A stretch of 64,000 nt of DNA from Liolophura sinensis (lineage: Eukaryota; Mollusca; Polyplacophora; Chitonida; Chitonidae). Shown in pieces: positions 56,905 through 64,000 of the stretch. Location: the NCBI RefSeq assembly GCF_032854445.1, contig NC_088307.1, positions 4,652,001-4,716,000 on the forward strand, in the 5' to 3' direction. Each line of letters begins with the position of its first letter. Positions within the stretch are counted from its first letter, which is position 1. The position numbers were made by a program, and so were the translations under genes. Below the pieces are notes generated by a model. The model did not search any database. It saw only the letters and a program-made list of their open reading frames with translations, and was not told the origin of the DNA.

Positions 56905-57003
56905 TGAGGCTCTGCCCGGTTTCCTCCAACCCTAATGCTGTCCACTGTCATAGAAGTGAAATATCCTTGAGTACAGTGTAAAGCACCAATCAAATAAATA
57001 AAT
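56905..57003 (+). mobile_element. SINE 3'-end fragment
   Basis: GGCTCTGCCCGGTTTCCTCC to CACCAATCAAATAAATAAAT. Confidence 0.88.
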
Positions 57004-57192
57004 ATCAGGAGTTTTACATTCCTAAATTTCACAGAGCATAACATCCCCTGGTACGATTATCTAACATCCAGGTATCATGGATTTGTCATCGCTATATGCA
57101 GATATAACTGTCATTAGTCCATAGAAGCTTGAGGTTAAATGCATTGCCTTATTTGTTCACTAGGATATGAACAGTAATTTATTTATTTATTT

Positions 57193-57353
57193 ATCTCACC
57201 AATGCGGTCGCTGTGAGTTCAAGTCCACCTTTCGCTGACTTCCTCACCGATCGTCCATAGGAAGGTCAGTCAGTAACCTGCGGATGGTCGTAGGTTTTCC
57301 CTGGGCTAAGTGAAATATTCTTGAGTACAGTGTAAAACACCAATCAAATAAAT
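57193..57353 (+). mobile_element. Diverged SINE with internal deletion
   Basis: CTCACCAATGCGGTCGCTGT carries the B box (GAGTTCAAGTCC). The tail AAATAAATAAACAAATAA follows a shortened lower body. Confidence 0.85.
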
Positions 57354-58004
57354 AAACAAATAACATATTTTTAACAGCAGGGAGTGAAAGAACTATTGCG
57401 AGGCCAGAGAAAACAGTGAATGGAATGCGACACAGTTTTACAAACCAAGCTTTTCGGCCAGATACTGTTTCATTACCGGGAAATCAAACAATTATTAGTG
57501 TATTCTCAGTTGCTGATTTGGGCGATGTTTACTGGAGCGTTTTACCGTCTGTGCGTCCCTCCACTAATGTAATGAGCTATCCTGTATCAGGGTTAACCTA
57601 TATGTACTAATGGCAGTTTTATCTCTGCATATAACGATGATAAATCCATGGCATCTGGGTGTTGGATAATCGTAATGCTATGCTCTGTCTAATTTAGGTA
57701 TGAATGCAACACGTTCAGTAGGGAGATTTTCCCCATTAGAAGTAATTCAGACCTAAGCTGTAGACTCCATTGTCCATTCTTGCCTTTGTAAATGCGTTTT
57801 GTGGGTATTACTGGTGACGTATTATACTCATTCATTACAAGAAAACAGTGGTCAGTCCAGATTGGACCTGAGTTGCCAATACACGGGAAAAATGGTACTC
57901 CATTTATTTATTCAATTATTTATTAAATTAAATTTACTAATTAATAAAGAAATGACAGAGTACCATCTCCCGTGTAATGGCGACTCGGGCCCAAGCTGAA
58001 TTTA
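57354..58004. other. Intergenic, no recognised content
   Basis: No gene was recognised. A short local inverted repeat (AATGGTACTCCATTTATTTA and GACAGAGTACCAT) lies at 57890-57965. Confidence 0.35.
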
Positions 58005-58130
58005 TTGATTTACATGATTTATTGATTTATTTATTTGTTTCATTGGTACTCAAGAATATTTCACTTATATGACGGCGGCCAGCATTTTGGCGGGGAGAGG
58101 GGAACCAAAGACCATCTACAGGTTTACTCC
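58005..58130 (-). mobile_element. SINE 3'-end fragment
   Basis: TTTATTGATTTATTTATTTG, CTCAAGAATATTTCACTTAT and GACGGCGGCCAGCATT are the reverse complement of the tail. Confidence 0.8.
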
Positions 58131-58544
58131 ATTAGTCTGCCAGGTTATATGTGGAATTAACAATTATTTATATGCTGCCTAAGGAGCAGATCGTGACCAC
58201 ATTGTTATTAAGGGTGTTTGCCTTTCAATATCTAAGACACCCGAGGTGCGAGCTGGAACACAGACTTGGACACGGAATTTGTAGACTTCACTCTCACTAT
58301 ACGAGGGACCTTGCTGACAGTTGGCGGTGGACGAAGCTTCTGTGGCTGTTTGGACAGTCTAACGTTCCTTTAAGACCACTGATCTTATACTAATGGCAAC
58401 CATCGTATCAGTGAAAGTTTTTGAACATGGCAAACAACAGTCAAATAAATGAACACATATTTCTACATGTATTTACAACGTTCCAATAAGGAATTTTCAC
58501 GTTCAAATCATTTTATCGCCAAAATCGTCGCTGCGTGGCAAGCA

Positions 58545-58756
58545 TGCTGGCACACCACAGTGACGCAGGAGCCTATGCCAAACCCGATCAGTGTGAATTC
58601 AAGTCCACCTCATGTTGGCTTTCTATCCGATCGCACGTGGGAAAGTCTGCCAGCAACCTGCTGAAGGTTATGGGCTACCCCCATCATAATGCCGCCGTCG
58701 TATAAGTCAAATATTCTTCAGCACGGCGTAAAACTCCACTCAAATAAATAAATAAA
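58545..58756 (+). mobile_element. Diverged SINE
   Basis: ACGCAGGAGCCTATGCCAAA, TGTGAATTCAAGTCCACCTC, GCACGTGGGAAAGTCTGCCA and an AAATAAATAAATAAAT tail. The A box is lost. Confidence 0.85.
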
Positions 58757-58787
58757 TTTATCGTGAAAAGTAAAAATGTCCTGCCTC

Positions 58788-58963
58788 TCACCAATGCATC
58801 CGCCGTGAGTTCACGGCTACCTCCCAGGCCGTACATGGGCAGGTCCTCCAGCAACCTACAAATGGTCGTGGGTTTCCAGCGGGCTCTGCCCAGTTGTCTC
58901 CCGATATAAGTGAATACTCCTTATGTGAACGGCGTAAAACTCCAATCAAATAAATAAATAAAT
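58788..58963 (+). mobile_element. Diverged SINE
   Basis: CTCACCAATGCATCCGCCGT, CAGCAACCTACAAATGGTCG and a tail with four AAAT units. It lies 30 bases after the previous copy in the same orientation. Confidence 0.85.
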
Positions 58964-60640
58964 AAATTTATTGATCAGGGACTGAACGTTTGTGAGCTTA
59001 AGCCGTTCTTGAAGGAAAAAGGTGTGATTTGAACCTCCAGAACACGGCAAGACACGTGACTGGTAAATCCATATCAACAAAAGCTGTCTATCATGTTTGA
59101 CTAGACACACTGTGCAGCAAGACTTTTTTACCTTTAGCGACAAAAGAGTTCAATCTTAAACTTTTCTATTGTTAATTTCTTTTCCAATAACATGTCATGT
59201 TTCCCTGGAGAGATTTTTATCTTGCCATTTTCCGAGCTATGGCAAAACAAATATTGTTTCAGCCAAGTCAATTATTTAACCATAAATATATTTTGATCGA
59301 TTTTTAGGTTCAAAGTCACGTGTCTTTGCAACAGATGGTAGAGATAACACCACAACGAGGACAAAAAAGTGCTGATTGAAAACCCTATTCGTCACCACGC
59401 CTTCAGTTGTACTTAACACATCGGTAGTCTAACATATCGGTAGTCTAACATATCGGTAGTCTAACATATCGGTAGTCTAATGCTTAATAGCGCTGAATCA
59501 TTCTTTCATCCTTAGAACATCACAAAAATGTAAACCTATCAGAAGAGACGTTACTATATACGGTTGCTACAGAGCCATTAAAATTGTTTTCACTTAAAAT
59601 TTCATTTTGCCCAGCCTGCACAAGCTCCAGTGACAACTGACCAATAATTGTTTATTGTATCGAACAGGATTTATTTTGTTTTGTTTATTAGATTACGTTG
59701 CACTCAAGAATACTTTAGTTATTGAAAAAGAGGATATATAATTATGATAAAATGATCACACAGACATACTCCATGTTATCGGCGCTTCGGCTTTATTTTG
59801 TGGCGACTCCATAGTTTACATAACGTTTATATATCTCTTTATAAGAACTTATATGAGTTGTTATGGATTGAGAGTTCCTTAATGCCGTTCATTAATATTC
59901 ACTCTCATGATTAGGAATTTATCTATGACTGGTGATAAAAAGAGGTATTTAAGGCGCGTAAAGGGACAGCCCAGTCTAATAAAAGGTAGGAAAAGTTGTT
60001 AATCGATCAATGAATATTGATAAACCCGACAGTGTCTCTCTCCAGAGCAATGTTCACATGATTTTTTCAAGCTGGCTGCATGTGCGTGAACAGGGTGTCC
60101 ATTTTCAGACTGAATTCCCTCGTGCATATATGTACATATTGTATATAAGATAGTATGAGGGTTTTCTCAAGGGGTTGCAGACGCCAATAACAAGCCTCCT
60201 AGGTCTGGCGCCACTTCGTTAACTCTGTAGAGTTACGGTCACAGCACATATGGCTAATGATCCGTAAAAAAATATTCCGCGAAACCATCCCGGTCTCTGT
60301 AGTTTAATTTAGCGCCTCATCGTTAGACTATATGTAAGGGATGAATTGTCCTCCTGCAATGTTGACTAGGGCTGAGTGCCACACTTGTTCGTGGTCATTC
60401 AGCCGTCTATTCAGTCCGTTTATGGTTCACTCAACACTTTTTTCATTCTGCAATCACTGACAGAATAACATATGTATACGGAAAAATGGAACATCCGGCT
60501 GCCATATTTTATAACACAAAATTGGCACTTGGTTTTTATACAATTTAACAATTTTAGGGAAAAGGATTTCGTCCTCTCTCAATATGACATTGCAGGAGGA
60601 CGAAATGGAGGGGTAAAACTAATTAAAGGAAAGAACTAGC
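58964..60640. other. Intergenic with a short 17-bp tandem repeat
   Basis: Four copies of a unit containing TATCGGTAGTCTAACA occur at 59420-59482. Otherwise nothing was recognised. Confidence 0.55.
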
Positions 60641-60700
60641 GTGTCATAAAGATTGGCATACGGGCGCCTTAACCACTCGGCCACGAAAATGGCCTATAAG
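60640..60700 (-). repeat. tRNA-like (Leu/Ser-type head) remnant
   Basis: On minus, CGTGGCCGAGTGGTTAAGGC fits the D-arm/A-box of a tRNA-Leu or tRNA-Ser. The following bases do not form an anticodon arm or a good B box, so this is probably the head of a second, unrelated tRNA-derived SINE rather than a gene. Confidence 0.4.
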
Positions 60701-60974
60701 GAACTAAATCGGACATAAAGTCTATACTAACTGAACAAGCTGATACATACCTCAAATTGATACATCATGGCGTCCAGGGTCGATCAGACACACTATCCAT
60801 CTGCAATGAATTTGCTCTCGCTATATAGCTTGAATCAGTCACAAATCTAAAATTGATGATTCCCAGTTGGCAAGGTTTTCCAATCAGTTTTACTCGAGGA
60901 TTTAATTTCCATCTGCGAACTAAGACCTGTTAATCGGGTGGAATGGACATGCATGGTTATACAGCTTCAGAATG

Positions 60975-61095
60975 TGAATTTAGTTATTTATTTGATTGGT
61001 GTACTTAAAAATATTTCACTTATACGCCGGCGGCCAACATTATGGTGGGAAGAAACCGGGCAGAGCCCGGGGGAAACCCACAACCATCCGCAGGA
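60975..61095 (-). mobile_element. SINE 3'-half fragment
   Basis: TTATTTATTTGATTGGTGTA, CGCCGGCGGCCAACATTATG and CAGAGCCCGGGGGAAACCCA. Confidence 0.88.
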
Positions 61096-61406
61096 TGCGA
61101 ATGTGAATTGATGATTCAGTTAATACTACATTGGTAGTAATTAGGCCATGTCGTGGCGACCTTAATTGTAAAGACTGGCATAACGCGATGTGTGGATAAA
61201 AGCGATGATAGACTTACGGTTTCTAAAGAATACAGAAAAGTATTGAATTTTTAAGACAGGAATATAACAAAATAAAATGCAACGCCTTCATTAGCACTAT
61301 ACTTTAGGTTGGTATTTATTCAGCTAATGAGGTCTTGGGCGCGAAATTTGAGAAAGGCGTAACTCGTGCAGTTTCCGGTGAAGTCACAAATGATGAAGTT
61401 TTCATT

Positions 61407-61578
61407 GTTATTTATTTATTTACTTATTTGATTGATTATTACGCCGTACTCAAGAATATTTCACTTATACGACGGCAACCAGCATTATGGTGGGAAGAAA
61501 CAGGGAAGAGCCCAGGGGAAACCCACTACCATCCGCAGGTTGCTGCCAGACATTTACACGTACGACCGGAGAGGATTG
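61407..61578 (-). mobile_element. SINE 3'-half fragment
   Basis: TTACGCCGTACTCAAGAATA, ACCAGCATTATGGTGGGAAG and CGTACGACCGGAGAGGA; the head is missing. Confidence 0.88.
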
Positions 61579-61918
61579 ATTTTTAATACTGGCATAACTT
61601 ATCCGCCTTCGCAGAATCTAACTGTGATGTAAAACTTCAACAACTTTTGAATTAAATTTAAGTTCTAAACTTGAATTATATGTGATTTCTTTAATGTCGA
61701 ATGACTTTCTTTTTTGACATTTGAACATACTTAATTTCCTGTCCATATCTTGTTTCTTACAAATTCCTTTTGGGAACTAGACTAAGTATTTCAGATTGTT
61801 TTGGAAATGGATCTTGCGCTCATCTGGAACACCTAATCATGGTTAATTAGATTGTTCTACACGAATATTTACTGATTAGATTTACTGAGCTCAACCACTA
61901 CAACACAACACACTCAAA

Positions 61919-62192
61919 GGGGCCTCCGTGGCTCAGTCGGTTAGCGCGCTAGCGCAGCGTAATGACCCAGGAGTCTTTCACGAATGCGGTCGCTGTGAGT
62001 TCAAGTCCAGTTCATGCTAACTTCCTCTCCGGCCGTACGTGGGAAGGTTTGTCAGCAGCCTGCGGATGGTCGTGGGTTTTCGCCGGGCTCTGCCCGGTTT
62101 CCACCCACCATAATGCTGGCCGCCGTCGGATAAGTGAAGTATTCTTGAGTACGGCGTAAAACGCCAATCAAATAAATAAATAAATAAATCAC
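61919..62192 (+). mobile_element. Full-length SINE inserted in the end of a MITE, 10-bp target duplication
   Basis: This is the best copy in the window: A box TGGCTCAGTCGG, B box GAGTTCAAGTCC, complete body and four AAAT units. CACACTCAAA flanks it at 61909-61918 and 62193-62202. The duplicated bases include the terminal CACTCAAA of the adjacent MITE. Confidence 0.95.
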
Positions 62193-62194
62193 CA

Positions 62195-62438
62195 CACTCA
62201 AAAAATCTGTTAATCTTAACAGAAAGTTTGTTGCCTAAGTGATGCCAGAATGCGTTCTGTTATTACAACGTAACAATGTGTCATATTCAATATCCTGTTA
62301 GTCCAATACAGTCTTTATGCTGAATGAATAAAATAGGTGTGTTATGATGATTAATATTGTGATGTAATAACAGAACACATTCTAGCATCACTCAAATAAC
62401 AGACTTTCTGTTAAACTTAACAGATTATTTTTAGAGTG
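62195..62438. mobile_element. MITE, 244 bp, about 70-bp terminal inverted repeats
   Basis: The left end (CACTCAAAAAATCTGTTAAT, CTTAACAGAAAGT, TGATGCCAGAATGCGTTCTG) pairs with the inverse of the right end (ACACATTCTAGCATCACTCA, AACAGACTTTCTGTTAAACT, TTTTTAGAGTG). It has no coding capacity. A second copy is at 16743-16934. The superfamily is undetermined. Confidence 0.9.
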
Positions 62439-62900
62439 CAGACCCTGCATGATTACCAGTTAACTCAGGCCGTATAATTTGAGAGAGGAAAAAAGCAAAG
62501 CACCTATAGCAATATTTTTACAAACATGTGCCGATTTATCATTAACATAGATTATGTGAAAAATGAAAAATTGGGAATGTTTTAAACCTAAAATTATATG
62601 AATTGCATTTCTTATCTACATTTTGATAAACACTTCACGCGATGTAGTCATTTAGGCCTGCTGTGCCACGATGTTTAATGGATATTTGTCATCGGTTCGA
62701 TCTGATTAACCAAACAGGTCCAGGTGTAACAGATGGTGTAAACATATGTAAATATATATACAGATTCAATATCACAGGTGAATGTATATAAAAAGCTATT
62801 TAGCACGTGCATTGCATACCTCGCCCTAGATGTCACTGAACAACATATCCCTGATGATCTCATTAACGATGTAAGGTATCAATAAAGAGATCTATGTACA
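62439..62900. other. Intergenic, no recognised content
   Basis: AT-rich sequence with no repeat or gene recognised. Confidence 0.4.
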
Positions 62901-62904
62901 TACA

Positions 62905-62990
62905 GGTGGTTAGCGTGGTGCAATGACACAGGATCCTCCCACACCTGCGGTCTCCGTCCGGTTTTGCACCAATCAAATGAATAAATAAAA
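62905..62990 (+). mobile_element. Short SINE-derived fragment, head joined to tail
   Basis: GTGGTTAGCGTGGTGCAATG, CACAGGATCCTCCCACAC and then directly TTTTGCACCAATCAAATGAATAAATAAA. Most of the body is deleted. Confidence 0.6.
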
Positions 62991-63754
62991 CTATGCATAC
63001 ACTGCTGTCTTTCGCACCTGGTATAACGTGTAGACTAATCGAAAAAGGCACAGATGTACACGTAAAAAGGAGTATATGTCAGATGAAATTCCATTTAAAA
63101 CTGTCCAACAAAACAGTTCGAGTTTTTCCAACAGGCTAAAATGGTTTTAAAACATCAGATTCTACTGTGGTCTCTAGTGACCCAGGGAATATCAGTGAAG
63201 TCACATCCATATTTTTGGCTTGAAATAGCTCTTTTCAAGGCCCTTTCGGCGAATATATTCATAAATCTACATATATATGCATTTTAGTGATGAGATGTAG
63301 CAGCCTATCTGTGTTACTAGTAAGTGGCCAAAACATGATGTGATCCCACTGACCCCAATATTGTCAGAGCAGGCCACCGCAGAATTCAAACTTTCAAATC
63401 CATTTTACCAAGTTTTACTGACGAATGCTTCACATTTGTGTGCTCTTTGCCTTTAAAATGTGAAATCTTTGACGTATTCATCCGCCGATTTACCTGCATG
63501 GTTTGCGCTGCCTGAATACATGTAGCTGGATCGAGGAGCTAGAGCCCTTACAGGGGTTGGCTTTTGTATACCTCCGCAGTCTCTGTCACAAAACCTGTGA
63601 AAACATGAAAGAGAAACCCTAGGATTCATGTTCAGTTTTGTAATGGACTTGTTTCCTTGAAACTGTCTGAATGGTGGAGTTAACATCGACTGATAAGTGA
63701 ACAGTGAAAACTGAGATCATCTTAACATCAAAACGAAAACAATACAGTACGTAA
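62991..63754. other. Intergenic or intronic around the exon candidate
   Basis: Apart from the exon candidate at 63494-63594 nothing was recognised. Confidence 0.4.
63494..63594 (-). CDS. Candidate internal exon of an unidentified gene
   Basis: A strong acceptor (TTTCTCTTTCATGTTTTCAC then AG, ending at 63595) and donor (CATGCAG|GTAAAT) bound 101 open bases. The frame gives FCDRDCGGIQKPTPVRALAP then RSSYMYSGSANHA, entering in phase 2 and leaving in phase 1. No family is recognised. Partner exons would lie right of 64000 and left of this point; none was found to the left. Confidence 0.42.
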
Positions 63755-63965
63755 AACCAGAGCAGGGACTACAATGTGGTAGTTGGCAAATACGGTGACT
63801 GCATGATGAAATACTGTCTCCTGTCAGTTTACTTCAGATGAGGCTTTATTCTAAATGTTAATGAAAATTATACCATGGCATGAGCGGAATTAGGTAAACA
63901 AATATGCAGTGATGTTAATGACAATATCCTAGACGTCACTGGTCGGGAAATACTCAAAACTGCAT
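63755..63965 (+). repeat. Dispersed repeat family B
   Basis: ACCAGAGCAGGGACTACAAT, TGGTAGTTGGCAAATACGGT, TGAGGCTTTATTCTAAATGT, CATGAGCGGAATTAGGTAAA and GTCACTGGTCGGGAAATACT span the fullest length of this family seen here. Confidence 0.78.
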
Positions 63966-64000
63966 TGTCATCTTATTTAGTATACAAACACATTAAACAC

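Noticed and set aside
60640-60700. A tRNA-Leu or tRNA-Ser gene on minus
   Set aside because: Only the D-arm-like part fits; anticodon stem, T arm and acceptor pairing are absent.
1-64000. CRISPR arrays, operons, riboswitches or bacterial terminators
   Set aside because: The sequence is eukaryotic. The tandem arrays have contiguous diverging units without unique spacers, and the bacterial-type domains found are either in a spliced animal gene or in the Polinton.

Overview
The window is eukaryotic, non-coding-rich DNA from a metazoan, most likely a mollusc or another lophotrochozoan. The reasons are spliced genes with GT..AG introns, roughly 25 copies of one tRNA-derived SINE ending in (AAAT)n, GAGT-type repeats of a style common in molluscs, many minisatellites, and a Maverick/Polinton element. 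The species cannot be fixed from sequence alone. Homology calls rest on recognised motifs read by eye, not on searches.

Layout. (1) 1-5019, minus: the 5' half of an ACBD6-like acyl-CoA-binding protein gene, three exons plus a possible fourth at the window edge. (2) 7843-9176, plus: a full-length but broken GT10 alpha-1,3-fucosyltransferase. (3) about 13760-16096, plus: a small secreted single-domain chitin-binding (CBM14) protein, with a second Cys-rich exon candidate at 17661. (4) 22013-34368: a Polinton with diverged terminal inverted repeats and a near-perfect 6-bp target duplication. It carries decayed integrase, packaging ATPase, penton-like, major capsid, protease and protein-primed DNA polymerase genes. 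A 4.05-kb PIF/Harbinger element (25463-29509, CAG target duplication) sits inside the capsid gene, and a SINE fragment lies inside the Harbinger. (5) 34375-43514: mostly repeats and minisatellites with no confident gene. (6) 43515-55338, minus: a three-exon receptor gene whose parts join in phase to 1,176 codons. (7) 55339-64000: SINE, MITE and minisatellite territory with one well-bounded orphan exon at 63494-63594.

The main result is region 6. The predicted protein is a type I membrane receptor with a PstS-like phosphate-binding ectodomain (type II periplasmic-binding fold), one membrane span, a kinase-homology domain, a coiled coil and a guanylyl-cyclase domain. Well-known animal receptor cyclases instead carry type I (ANF-receptor-like) ectodomains. 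The residues that hold phosphate in bacterial PstS appear to be kept, while the kinase-like and cyclase domains have both lost key catalytic residues. This suggests a phosphate-binding receptor that signals without its own catalysis, or through a partner cyclase. The host genes do not form a visible pathway with one another, and the rest of the window is mobile-element history.
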